Source: a virus. Taken from it: 21,642 nt of DNA. The translations under genes were made by a program, and so were the position numbers. Shown here piece by piece: positions 6,880 through 14,509 of the stretch; the stretch's first letter is position 1, and each line of letters opens with the position of its first letter. The DNA lies in the IMG/VR virus record IMGVR_UViG_3300027676_000013, positions 1 through 21,642 of that record, one strand, 5' to 3'. A model generated the notes under the pieces. It searched no databases, was not told where the DNA came from, and saw only the letters and a program-made list of their open reading frames with translations.

Positions 6880-7716
6880 TTAAACCAAGATCACGCGCCG
6901 ATACGGCTGCAACACCGTCTTCAGGAAATCCGGCATGTCCTTCTGGCTGTAGGAGGTCGTTTCCTGTCCGCCGAGGCTTTTTGAAACTTCCCCGATCCGG
7001 TTGCGATACCGGTACCGCTCGCCCACCAGCTCGATACAGGCCTCCTCGATGTCCGAGGGGATGTAGCTGTAGGAGATCAGGACGGCTTGCGCGGAATCGG
7101 CGGAGTTGAACGTGTACACTCCGGCTGAGACTGAATACTGTCCTTGCGCCGGGCTTGATGCGACCGGTGCTAGCGCCGTGCCACTGCTGGCGTAGGTCAC
7201 TCCCTGATCCACCGCCCAATTGCCGTTTGGCGCATTCACCGCCACCGTATAACTACCCGAAGAAGGCACGGTCTGCGCCTCGTTCTGCACCACGAAGCCC
7301 GCAGTATAGACGATCTGCACGTTGCTGTTGCCGCGCGTGAACCGGAATCCGCGCAGGTCAACCGCCTGTGGGCGCCCCGGAGGGTAGCCGCTCCAAGGTT
7401 CAAGCACCCAGCCGCATCCGTATTGCGTGTAATAGGGGTTTGGCTGCTGCGGAACCTGGTATTGGATTATCGTCTGGTAATCGACCGTAACCGAAGTGAC
7501 TGAGAGCACCGGCCAGTGGCGGAGTATCTGCCGGGAATTACCGACTCCGTCATAGACATCGCTCGGCGACCACTGAAACAGCGTGCGCCGCTGAAGGTAA
7601 GAGAGGATAAACCGGCTAGCGTTGCCGATCAGACGCGTAATCAGCTGGTCGTCGTTCGTCGTCGTTACGTTTGCCCAGGACTTCGCATTGGCCAGGGTAG
7701 TGAGGTTATTGTTCAC
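6880..7716 (-). CDS. Head-tail connector (gp6-like) with inserted beta-domain
   Basis: A 278-residue protein with the helical N-terminus typical of HK97 gp6-type adaptors (DDQLITRLIGNASRFILSYL) and the family's C-terminal half (IPSDIEEACIELVGERYRYR, then a DFLKTVLQPYRRV end). The standard family core also has a strand block (LRHWPVLSVTSVTVDYQ). Residues 144-219 are a beta-domain insert homologous to that in the tail tube. The GTG start at 7716 overlaps the end of the previous gene by 11 bases and follows AAGGGCG; an upstream extension would be an Arg-rich tail (antisense-like composition) and is rejected. Adaptors of this type form a ring beneath the portal. Confidence 0.85.
   Translation of the reverse strand: MNNNLTTLANAKSWANVTTTNDDQLITRLIGNASRFILSYLQRRTLFQWSPSDVYDGVGNSRQILRHWPVLSVTSVTVDYQTIIQYQVPQQPNPYYTQYGCGWVLEPWSGYPPGRPQAVDLRGFRFTRGNSNVQIVYTAGFVVQNEAQTVPSSGSYTVAVNAPNGNWAVDQGVTYASSGTALAPVASSPAQGQYSVSAGVYTFNSADSAQAVLISYSYIPSDIEEACIELVGERYRYRNRIGEVSKSLGGQETTSYSQKDMPDFLKTVLQPYRRVILV
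7060..7284 (-). repeat. Beta-domain copy 2 (in head-tail connector)
   Basis: Encodes residues 144-218 of the connector. See the tail tube copy at 5228-5455 for the shared motifs. The insert lies between the strand block and the last helices of the connector, so it probably projects from the neck. Confidence 0.75.
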
Positions 7717-7996
7717 CGCCCTTCGCCGCTTTGGCGCCCTTCTGCGCGGGCTTTGCTTCCTCGGACTTCTTGGGCTCGGCATCCGTCTCGGGTTCCGTTT
7801 CACCGCCCTTCGCCGCTTTGGCGAGGGGTTTAGGCGTGGGTTTCACTGCGGCAGCCTTCAGCCCATGCGCCCTGAGAACCTCTGTTGGTACGTGCGCGGG
7901 CACCTCAATGACGCCGTCCTCGTCCGGTGCGTAGCTTTCACCGGCATGCGAGAAGCCGCCGAAGTTGTCCGGCCCCTGAAGTCTGATCGTGGACAT
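7706..7996 (-). CDS. Small Lys/Ala-rich protein after the capsid gene
   Basis: A 96-residue protein following the major capsid gene. The folded part is short (MSTIRLQGPDNFGGFSHAGE, then SYAPDEDGVIEVPAHVPTEV and LRAHGLKAA), a pattern often seen in small phage proteins in this position, with a Y.PD.dG.i.vp...v..L..hG core. The rest is a disordered Lys/Ala/Glu/Pro-rich tail containing two copies of AKAAKGGE. AGGAG lies six bases before the ATG at 7996. It could be a minor head protein; no function is established from sequence. Confidence 0.75.
   Translation of the reverse strand: MSTIRLQGPDNFGGFSHAGESYAPDEDGVIEVPAHVPTEVLRAHGLKAAAVKPTPKPLAKAAKGGETEPETDAEPKKSEEAKPAQKGAKAAKGGEQ
7712..7736. repeat. 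25-bp direct repeat, copy 1
   Basis: Identical to 7799-7823 and encodes the second AKAAKGGE of the 96-residue protein; its end also covers the GTG start of the connector gene. It probably arose by local duplication or gives a site for slippage. Confidence 0.85.
7799..7823. repeat. 25-bp direct repeat, copy 2
   Basis: Identical to 7712-7736, separated by 62 bases, encoding the first AKAAKGGE in the disordered tail of the 96-residue protein. Recombination between the copies would delete 87 bp, which keeps the frame. Confidence 0.85.
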
Positions 7997-8024
7997 TGGA
8001 ATCTCCTGTTTTGTGAGTCTTTGC

Positions 8025-8052
8025 GTACCCACTCCCGCTAAGAAGTGGGTAC
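8025..8052 (-). terminator. Perfect 9-bp hairpin after the major capsid gene
   Basis: GTACCCACT (8025-8033) and AGTGGGTAC (8044-8052) are perfect complements around a 10-base loop. The hairpin lies between the capsid stop (8084) and the next gene start (7996). No T run follows in the minus-strand direction, so it is more likely an RNA stability or partial attenuation element that keeps capsid mRNA abundant than a full terminator. Its symmetry is clear; its role is inferred. Confidence 0.55.
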
Positions 8053-8083
8053 TGAGAGAATCACAGATAAGCTACTGAATTAC

Positions 8084-9613
8084 CTATCCGTTAGTAATAT
8101 TTGTGATGACGCCCATGCCAAAGCTGGCATAGACCGCCAAAACTTCCTCGGCATACACACCGTACTCACGCTTGCGGGTCCGGGGCGGCCAATCGATGCG
8201 GTAGTAATCCTTGCGGGTGATGACTTCCGCGACGTTCGGCACCTCGTTGTTCTGGTACCAAGCGGGCAGTTCCTCTGCATACGCCAGGATCGTGCCGGGC
8301 GGGACGTTCGGATGGACGAGGACCGGCATCTTGACGCCGCCCGTCTTTCCTTTTTCCGCACCGGCTCCGCCGAACGGGTTGAAGTAGGTATCGATCGTGC
8401 CGCTCGCGATTGCCGAATACATCCCGCCATTCGCGTTAGTCTCGTAGCGCAGCAGGGAACTCGTACCGCTTCCCAGCACTTTGTTGCTGATATTACGAAG
8501 CTCCTGGCTGTTGACGTAAAGCACGGTGGGGCTGATGCGGTAGTTGTCCCACATGCTCTGGAGCATGGTGTCGATCTCCACGACCGAGCCGCGGCCGGAC
8601 GAAGTCAGAGCAGTGCCTGTACCCGCAGTGCCCGTTGCCAGCGTGTTGACGTATGCAAGGTTGCTGGTATTCAGCGCCTGAGTAAGAAGGCCGTCGAACG
8701 CAAGTCCGGGATTGGCCGAGCTGTCCTGAGTAATCGCCGTTGCGGCCTGACGGCCAGCCGTAAGCGGTGCCGAGAACGTCGCGCTGTTGATAGTGGTGAT
8801 GGCCTGAAGCGTTTCTGCGCCGACCGCACCCACGAACCACGCGTAAGCAACAGCGCCCTGAATCGTAGGCACTGTTCCTGAAAGCGTTTGGCCGAGCGTG
8901 ATGGCCTGCGTGGCGCTTGCGGACTTGTTAGACGAACCGCCGTTCAGCACAAATGTGCCGCCGTCCGCCCCCGTGATCGTCTTCGTGGTGGCAACGCCAG
9001 CAGCAAGAGATGCGTTTCTCCAGCCTTCATACGTGAGCGCCACGACGATGACTGAGTAGGTGAGCGCGGGCAGCGTTGCACCTGAACCGGCAGCAGAGAG
9101 CGTCGCCGCAGTCGGGATCCCGAGCTGCACGCCTCCCCCGTTGCCCCCAAGAAGAGCTGACTCTTCTTTGAGCATCATCTTCTGGAGCGTGCGGAGGCTG
9201 TCGGTGGATTCGACGTTTTCGAAGCCTTCACCCGCCGAGATTGCCTCGTAGGTCGCATAGTCTTCTTCGCCGAGCGTGCAGTATGCCGCCGCTTTCTGAG
9301 TGGCCGAGTAAGACATCGTGCCCGAACGCTGTCCTTCAGGAACCCAGCCCATCGCATCGTAACCGGAGCCGGTGAGCGCCGTAATTTGCTTCCACTTCGC
9401 GGAATCGCCGTAACCGATAGGGCGGCCTACGCGCGGTATGGAATTGCGCAGGGGAGTGATGACGGGATAGAGGTTTTTCGCCGGTGCCTGCAGGTCGTAA
9501 TAGACCAGGCCGGTACTGACGGTGACGCCTTTGGCAAGGGCCTCTTCGGGCGTCATTTTGTTTCGGAGGGCCGCCTTGGTAAGGTCGAGCGTCTCCTTAG
9601 TCGGATTCAACAT
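8084..9613 (-). CDS. Major capsid protein (HK97 fold) with inserted domain
   Basis: A 509-residue capsid protein identified by its place after the protease-scaffold gene and by HK97-like segments: LYPVITPLRNSIPRVGR, WVPEGQRSGTMSYS (E-loop region), RTLQKMMLKEESALLGGNGG in the spine helix, SMWDNYRISPTVLYVNSQEL in the P/A domain, and PVLVHPNVPPGTILAYAEEL near the end. Between about residues 170 and 310 it has an extra beta-rich domain (LPALTYSVIVVALTYEGW, GGTFVLNGGSSNKS, GAVAYAWFVGAVGAETLQAI), which likely forms a surface protrusion. The ATG at 9613 is chosen because GAGGA lies five bases upstream; a TTG at 9625 would place the binding site inside the gene. Confidence 0.93.
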   Translation of the reverse strand: MLNPTKETLDLTKAALRNKMTPEEALAKGVTVSTGLVYYDLQAPAKNLYPVITPLRNSIPRVGRPIGYGDSAKWKQITALTGSGYDAMGWVPEGQRSGTMSYSATQKAAAYCTLGEEDYATYEAISAGEGFENVESTDSLRTLQKMMLKEESALLGGNGGGVQLGIPTAATLSAAGSGATLPALTYSVIVVALTYEGWRNASLAAGVATTKTITGADGGTFVLNGGSSNKSASATQAITLGQTLSGTVPTIQGAVAYAWFVGAVGAETLQAITTINSATFSAPLTAGRQAATAITQDSSANPGLAFDGLLTQALNTSNLAYVNTLATGTAGTGTALTSSGRGSVVEIDTMLQSMWDNYRISPTVLYVNSQELRNISNKVLGSGTSSLLRYETNANGGMYSAIASGTIDTYFNPFGGAGAEKGKTGGVKMPVLVHPNVPPGTILAYAEELPAWYQNNEVPNVAEVITRKDYYRIDWPPRTRKREYGVYAEEVLAVYASFGMGVITNITNG

Positions 9614-9661
9614 ACAAATCCTCAAAAAAATGAATGGGTTAATTGGTTAGGGGAATGGTCG

Positions 9662-11911
9662 TCAGAGGTTCGGCAGTTCCATCGGATTGGACATCGAAAG
9701 CTTCATCAGCTCGCGCGCCTTTTCCGGCTGGGTCATTTTTGCGAACCTCGCCTTGTACTCAGCCTCGGTTTCGCCACTGGCGCCCCCGCTGTCCTGAGCT
9801 TTGGAAATCGCCCTCCCGTGGCCCTTGGGAGCAGCAGGCTGCCTTTCCAGGTGTTCCACCCTCTTTGCGAGTTCCGAATTCTCTTTCTGAAGGCTCTTGA
9901 TGAGACTGACACCGTCGAGCAGGGCTTTTCCCGCGTCGGCGTTTATCTTGGTCATCACCAGGACTTCATCGTTCTTTGCCGTAAGCTCAGCCAGCGCCTT
10001 GCTGATCTTCTGGGCACCACGGCCGTCCTCTTCCGGCTCGTCATCCATCACGCCCGCCGCCTTGAGGCATTTTTCGACCATTTCCATGTGATCGCAGGCC
10101 GACTTGTGGATATCCATGAGGTGTTCTTTGTCCTCAGCGCTGTGGCGCGCGCCCGCCTTTTCGAGCGCATCTTTCAGGGCAATGAAACGCTGCGCGGCCT
10201 TCTTCACCTCCGGCTTCACCAGATCCTTCTCATCGAAGGGGCGCATCTCGCCCACCATCTTGGCGAAGACCGCTGCATGACGCTTCGGAAGACTTGCGGC
10301 CATCGCGAGAGTTTCGTCATCATCCTCGTGGTTTTCGAGAAGTTCCTCCGTTTCCTCCTTGACCCGGTTGACCAAGCATGCGCAAAGCTGGGTAAGGATC
10401 GCTTTCATTTCAGCCGGGGTCATGGAATTGCCGTCGCCTTCCAGCGCTTCCTCGAATTCAACCGACTGGATAAACCACTGAAGTTCATCCACGAAGCAGG
10501 CCATGCGGCTCACATCATGCATGCCCTTGCTCACGCGACCTGAGATAAACGCCTTCCAGAGCTTAGCCGCCTTCTCGCTCTTGTCTTCGGCGCTGGGAGG
10601 GCCGTCCTTATCGATCTTGTCTTTCCAGGCAGCGACAATCTTGGCCTTGATCTTGTCAGCCTCCTCTGCGCTGTACTTGCTGGCGTTTTTCTTCTTGTGG
10701 ATATAGTTCCACGCCGCGCGAATGTGATCCTCAGTGTCCAGGGGATAACGCTTCTTCTTGTCTTTCTGATAACCCGGATCGGCGTAATCGACATCGCCGT
10801 ATGGCTCGTCGTCCTTCTTTTTCGCCTTGGCCAGAGCAGCAGCGGCAGCCGCCTTCTCGGCGTCTTCCTTCTCCTTGCGCTCTTTTTCTGCCTTTTCCGC
10901 GGCTTCCTTTTCCTCTTTCTCTTTGGCAGCAGCCTTTTTCTCGCGGCGCTCTTTCTTGGCCTTCTTCTCGTCTTCTGAGTCGCCGTCCTTATCCTCGTCG
11001 TCATCATCCTCGGGCTTCTTCGCCGCCTTGAGAAGCGCGTCCATTTCCGCGAGGCCGGGAGCAAGTTCTGCCTGCTTTTCGAGGTGAAGGTTATGAACCT
11101 CGGCTTCGCGCTTGCTGTCGTGCAACGAACCGTCCGCGGCCTGCCATTTGTTGAACTGCACCGGTGCCGACTTGGGCTTTACCGGCTTGCCATCCTTCAC
11201 GAGCGCTACCTTGACCGCGTCTTCCGCAGCTTTTGCCAGGAGCGCCTTCTGCTCATCCGTAGCCTCGCCTTTGGCATCCGCATCCTGGGCGGCTTTCAAC
11301 AGTTCGGCATCCGCCTTAGCAATGAGTGCCTTCTGTTCGTCGGTTGCGGTGCCTTTCGCCAGCGCGTCCTTCGCGGCGGCAAGTGCCTTGGGGTCCATAG
11401 AATCCTCTTTGTGTGAAGGGGTGAATTTGCGCATCTCGACCGAGCCGTCGGCCTTGATGTATTCGAATGTTGCCGTGGGAACGCAGGGATTATCGACGAT
11501 GGAGACTTCCGCCAGCGTCGGCGTGTAACGCATCACGCCGGAGTTATTCGGATCGGGCCACCGGCGCGCATAGCCCCCGCCGATGGAGAACCCGGTATAG
11601 ACGCCCTCGACGACCTTGTTCCATTCAGCGTCGTCAATGATCTTGGCGACACCGTCTATGCGTTTGGCATCATCATCGAACTTCAGGTCCGTCAGCTTCC
11701 CCGCCGCGATTGCACTGTGCATCGCGCGCACGTTGCCGAGCGACTTGCCGCCGGAGGCTTCCTTGATTTCGTTCGACCATTTTTCGAAGGCTGGCTTTGC
11801 TGTGGCGTAGTCGAGGATTTCATCGGACTTGTCGCGAACTTCCTCGCTGAGAGTGCCATACACCAGGCGCCGCTCCGCATCCACCTTGGTAATGGGGATG
11901 AAGAGGGCCAT
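9662..11911 (-). CDS. Prohead protease-scaffold fusion (XkdF-like N-terminus)
   Basis: A 749-residue protein, much longer than a usual 200-350 residue prohead protease. Residues 1-165 resemble XkdF/prohead serine proteases: RLVYGTLSEEVRDKSDEILD, then VRAMHSAIAAGK with a candidate His65, VYTGFSIGG, and LAEVSIVDNPCVPTA with a candidate Ser137. Residues 180-235 carry two KG.ATDEQKAL.AKA repeats. Residues 300-368 are extremely charged (DDDDEDKDGDSEDEKKAKK and KEKEEKEAAEKAEKERK). Residues 371-435 (YADPGYQKDKKKRYPLDTED, then HIRAAWNYI) resemble the DUF6582 module. The rest is helical with a coiled coil near 675-715 (LIKSLQKENSELAKRVEHL), as expected for a scaffold. It precedes the capsid gene, the normal order. 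The protease probably matures the head and then removes its own scaffold part. Confidence 0.85.
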   Translation of the reverse strand: MALFIPITKVDAERRLVYGTLSEEVRDKSDEILDYATAKPAFEKWSNEIKEASGGKSLGNVRAMHSAIAAGKLTDLKFDDDAKRIDGVAKIIDDAEWNKVVEGVYTGFSIGGGYARRWPDPNNSGVMRYTPTLAEVSIVDNPCVPTATFEYIKADGSVEMRKFTPSHKEDSMDPKALAAAKDALAKGTATDEQKALIAKADAELLKAAQDADAKGEATDEQKALLAKAAEDAVKVALVKDGKPVKPKSAPVQFNKWQAADGSLHDSKREAEVHNLHLEKQAELAPGLAEMDALLKAAKKPEDDDDEDKDGDSEDEKKAKKERREKKAAAKEKEEKEAAEKAEKERKEKEDAEKAAAAAALAKAKKKDDEPYGDVDYADPGYQKDKKKRYPLDTEDHIRAAWNYIHKKKNASKYSAEEADKIKAKIVAAWKDKIDKDGPPSAEDKSEKAAKLWKAFISGRVSKGMHDVSRMACFVDELQWFIQSVEFEEALEGDGNSMTPAEMKAILTQLCACLVNRVKEETEELLENHEDDDETLAMAASLPKRHAAVFAKMVGEMRPFDEKDLVKPEVKKAAQRFIALKDALEKAGARHSAEDKEHLMDIHKSACDHMEMVEKCLKAAGVMDDEPEEDGRGAQKISKALAELTAKNDEVLVMTKINADAGKALLDGVSLIKSLQKENSELAKRVEHLERQPAAPKGHGRAISKAQDSGGASGETEAEYKARFAKMTQPEKARELMKLSMSNPMELPNL

Positions 11912-11948
11912 CGGTACTTCTCGGGCATGGGGTTAAGGAAATAAGGCC

Positions 11949-11966
11949 GCCCGGTTAAGAGCGGGC
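11949..11966 (-). other. Small hairpin before the protease-scaffold gene
   Basis: GCCCG (11949-11953) and CGGGC (11962-11966) pair around an 8-base loop in the 80-base gap between the small 63-residue gene and the protease-scaffold start. On the minus strand it is followed by GGCCTTATTTCC, not a full T run. It may be a weak terminator or a leader structure. Confidence 0.35.
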
Positions 11967-11991
11967 TTCAGGAACCAACAACGAAAGGAAA

Positions 11992-12183
11992 TCAGTGTCT
12001 CGTAGCGGTGGTAATGTTTAATTCACAGAGCGCCACATATCGCTGCGCATCCAAATCACCCAGCTTCGCCGCGCGCTGGATACGCGCCAGCAGCATAAAC
12101 TTCTGCACCGAGAGGATGTTCGGGTTGTTTGAGTTGAGGACGGCGATGACGTTCTGAATTACGCTATTCGTCTGCGTCGTCAT
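11992..12183 (-). CDS. Small phage protein, 63 residues, unknown function
   Basis: Overlaps the end of the MuF-like frame by 20 bases. The ATG at 12183 has AGGGC seven bases upstream; the ATG at 12189 is also in frame but has no site at a good distance. The sequence is helical and hydrophilic: TQTNSVIQNVIAVLNSNNPN, then ILSVQKFMLLARIQRAAKLG and DLDAQRYVALCELNI. I do not recognise a family. Its place between head morphogenesis and protease-scaffold genes suggests a minor head or assembly role. Confidence 0.7.
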   Translation of the reverse strand: MTTQTNSVIQNVIAVLNSNNPNILSVQKFMLLARIQRAAKLGDLDAQRYVALCELNITTATRH

Positions 12184-12937
12184 TGTCATCGCCCTGTTGG
12201 TTCCTCACGACTGACTCGGTATGACAGCGGCAACGGCAATGGGCGGGCTCGCAATCGTCGCCGCTTGGAAACTGCTCTTCAACTTCGATTACACCCGCAT
12301 CAGCATTTTCTTCACAATCCTCACAGGGATCATCATCCGTAACCCACTGTTTTCCGAGGTCAACTCCTGCTGCCTTAGCTTCCTTGTATCCGGCAAGCGC
12401 ACCGTGCCCGGTTGCCATCGCCACTTCCGTGTCGGCTATCAGAGTGGCGCGGTCCACGCTGAAGATGCCAGAGGCGAGAATCTCATCGATGATGTCCTCA
12501 CGCATCGCGCCTTCTTCAAGGCCGTCAGCGATGATGCCCCGCAGCATGTCACGAGTCGAGTCATCGATATCAGTCACCAGCTCAGCGGCACGCTGCTTTG
12601 CATAAGCCGCAGCTCGCTCGTTCGCGTGGCTGAAGAAATCGGTTTCCTCGGAAATTCCAAGGGAGAGCAGTTCGTCACCGGCACGATCTGCCGCAACATC
12701 ATCAAGCCACGGATGCACTGCGGTGAGCCCGGCAAGTAATCCGAGGTCGAGATCGGTGACTATGCCGTCCGCCTGATCGTCATCGCTATCCGCCTTGCCG
12801 AGCTTTCCCAGCGCTGTTTTGAGCTGCCTGCGTACCGAAGTGCCAGCTTTCGCCAGTACCTTCTCGGCGAGCTTCTTTACGGCCTTGCGTGATCCCCGTG
12901 CGACTTCCCGGTCATGAGGAGATATGGATTGGGCTTT
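12164..12937 (-). CDS. MuF-like head morphogenesis domain, in the -1 frame of portal
   Basis: This frame encodes the phage head morphogenesis (Mu gpF / SPP1 gp7) C-terminal domain: helical FFSHANERAAAYAKQRAAEL, LADGLEEG-like turn (RGIIADGLEEGAMREDI), and the cysteine-rich end with DDPCEDCEENADAG and EPAHCRCRCH, matching the family's C..C...G....P.H..CRC pattern. The frame is open from a stop at 12971 but has no ATG, GTG or TTG before GTG 12718, which has no ribosome binding site and lies in the middle of a helical region. The part upstream of that GTG (HDREVARGSRKAVKKLAEKV, then LAKAGTSVRRQLKTALGKLG) is protein-like. It is therefore best explained as the C-terminal part of a portal fusion made by -1 frameshifting at 12934-12943: 517 portal residues plus 257 here, 774 in total. 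A sequencing error in the A run is the main alternative. Confidence 0.8.
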   Translation of the reverse strand, partial: KAQSISPHDREVARGSRKAVKKLAEKVLAKAGTSVRRQLKTALGKLGKADSDDDQADGIVTDLDLGLLAGLTAVHPWLDDVAADRAGDELLSLGISEETDFFSHANERAAAYAKQRAAELVTDIDDSTRDMLRGIIADGLEEGAMREDIIDEILASGIFSVDRATLIADTEVAMATGHGALAGYKEAKAAGVDLGKQWVTDDDPCEDCEENADAGVIEVEEQFPSGDDCEPAHCRCRCHTESVVRNQQGDDNDDADE

Positions 12938-14487
12938 TTTTTTAAGTCCGCCTGCGCGAGCTTTTTGGCATCATCCTTTTGATTTGCCTTGTTCTTCGGC
13001 TTTGGCTGTTTCGGACCATCACCGCCTTGTCCATCCCCCCCGGCGTGTTCATCATTCAGTGACGGACCGCCGTTATGGCCCATGCGCGCGGCTGCGGCAT
13101 CACTCATAGCCTGCTGCTGCGCCTGATTATCGGCGTCCTGCTCTTCCTGGGATTTAATAGCGACATAGCCGGTTGCGGTGAGGGCCATCGGAGTCGCGAA
13201 CGCACCACCCAAAGCATCTTCACCCATACCATCGCGGGCTTCGTCGATTGAGATGATTCCGGCCTTGACGTCACCCTGCCGAATCGTTGCGGCCACCTCG
13301 GGATCCATTTCCCGGTCGTCCTGGTAATCAAACACCAGATCCGGCGACTTGAAATCCTCGGTAATGATCCGGTTCCAGAACTTCCGGATGAGTTTCTGAA
13401 GGGGCGCAAGTCCTTCCTCGCGCGCCTGGTCGTGCTGGCTGTCCGCCACGGCACGGTTATTCGCTTTCACAAGAGGAGTGGGCGATATCGAGAATACGAA
13501 GCAGATTACGCGGTTCAAGAAGTCGTCATAGTCATCCTTCAGCACCGGTTCTTTCGTCGCCTGGTACTTGAAGTCGCCCGGCAGGAATCGGGCACGGCGG
13601 CGCATACCCAGGTTGCCGGCGAGCAGCGCATCCCACCACTTCTGGAAATCCGAAATCTGCTCCTGTGTCCACTCTTTCGGCAGCCCTATCAGCGCATCCG
13701 GCTGGCTTCCCTCGCGGTAATATTCCAACTGCGACAGAGCCCGGCGGATAGCCGTGTTTACCGTGATAATTATCTGCTCGACGTGGGAATAGCCGTACAG
13801 CTTGTTGCTGCGCGGGTTGCGTATCAGATAAAGCAGTTCGTCCGATGTGTAATCAACCGCTGGAACGCCCTTCAGGATTTCCTGATAAGCGGGGTCCGGC
13901 GGCAAAGGGCGGCAACCATAGTCGTCCACCAACGGCTTGATCTTCGCTCCGTCGATAATCTTCAACGCATAGAGATTGCCCTTGCGATCTGGCCAGCGAT
14001 AGACGCTCGCCGCATCAATCACGAATACATCTTCCAGGAACATCCGCATCCACGGGTCGAAGCCCCGTTCCTTGTCGGGGCTTTCCATGAAGGCGGTAAT
14101 CTTGTCGATGCGGTTTAGCTGATCGGAGGTCGCGGTCACGCGCTTCTTGTCGCCGTCCAGGGGCTTTACTTTTACGCCCCAGTCCAGCGCCTCGATCTGG
14201 TCTTTTCTGGTCTCGATGACGGCGCGCAGGACATCACAGTTGTCCGCCAGCCCGCGCATATCCTCAAACGAAATACCCTCGGATGAGCGCGGCGTGTAAT
14301 TAAGGTTAAGCCCGGTAGGATAATCCCATGTGCGGCCCTTGACTTCGGCGGGAGCCATGGGCCTGAGCGGCTGGAACGGGCCGAACCACGCGTCCGGCGC
14401 AACTCCGCTGATAACGTAGCGCGCGGCCTGTGTGATACGCGAGATCACACCGGAGGGGATCGGGGTAACCTTTCCTCCCTCCGGCAT
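12877..14487 (-). CDS. Portal protein
   Basis: A 536-residue portal, the twelve-subunit ring through which DNA enters the head and to which the tail joins. Typical segments are the DYPTGLNLNYTPR start region, LADNCDVLRAVIETRKDQIE, the MESPDKERGFDPWMRMFLED block, DAASVYRWPDRKGNLYALKI, YTSDELLYLIRNPRSNKLYG with GYSHVEQII, and the ISPTPLVKANNRAVADSQ stretch of the tunnel region. The C-terminal 70 residues are disordered and include RMGHNGGPSLNDE, a GHNGGP motif often seen at phage protein ends. In the zero frame it stops at 12877, 20 residues past an A9 run; a -1 slip there extends it into the MuF domain. It lies 22 bases after the 243-residue gene. Confidence 0.93.
   Translation of the reverse strand: MPEGGKVTPIPSGVISRITQAARYVISGVAPDAWFGPFQPLRPMAPAEVKGRTWDYPTGLNLNYTPRSSEGISFEDMRGLADNCDVLRAVIETRKDQIEALDWGVKVKPLDGDKKRVTATSDQLNRIDKITAFMESPDKERGFDPWMRMFLEDVFVIDAASVYRWPDRKGNLYALKIIDGAKIKPLVDDYGCRPLPPDPAYQEILKGVPAVDYTSDELLYLIRNPRSNKLYGYSHVEQIIITVNTAIRRALSQLEYYREGSQPDALIGLPKEWTQEQISDFQKWWDALLAGNLGMRRRARFLPGDFKYQATKEPVLKDDYDDFLNRVICFVFSISPTPLVKANNRAVADSQHDQAREEGLAPLQKLIRKFWNRIITEDFKSPDLVFDYQDDREMDPEVAATIRQGDVKAGIISIDEARDGMGEDALGGAFATPMALTATGYVAIKSQEEQDADNQAQQQAMSDAAAARMGHNGGPSLNDEHAGGDGQGGDGPKQPKPKNKANQKDDAKKLAQADLKKKPNPYLLMTGKSHGDHARP
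12934..12943 (-). promoter_or_regulatory. dnaX-type slippery site A_AAA_AAG joining portal to MuF frame
   Basis: Nine A followed by G on the minus strand. In the portal frame the codons are TTA AAA AAA AAG, so the heptamer A AAA AAG sits in the correct phase for a -1 slip, the same heptamer used in E. coli dnaX. The MuF frame is exactly the -1 frame. AGGCGG a few bases upstream could act as an internal Shine-Dalgarno stimulator. Transcriptional slippage on the A9 run would also give mixed products. Confidence 0.7.
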
Positions 14488-14509
14488 GACAGGTTACCTG
14501 ATGTGTAAA

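Noticed and set aside
9386-10543. Long open frame on the plus strand (385 residues) opposite the protease-scaffold gene
   Set aside because: It is antisense to a well-supported gene, rich in Leu/Arg/His as expected for a shadow frame, and matches no family.
10800-11080. Plus-strand Ser/Leu-rich frames opposite the charged scaffold region
   Set aside because: They mirror the Lys/Glu repeats of the protease-scaffold gene and are not independent genes.
12164-12718. MuF-like gene as an independent protein from GTG 12718
   Set aside because: No ribosome binding site, and protein-like sequence continues upstream of it in the same frame to the portal slippery site.
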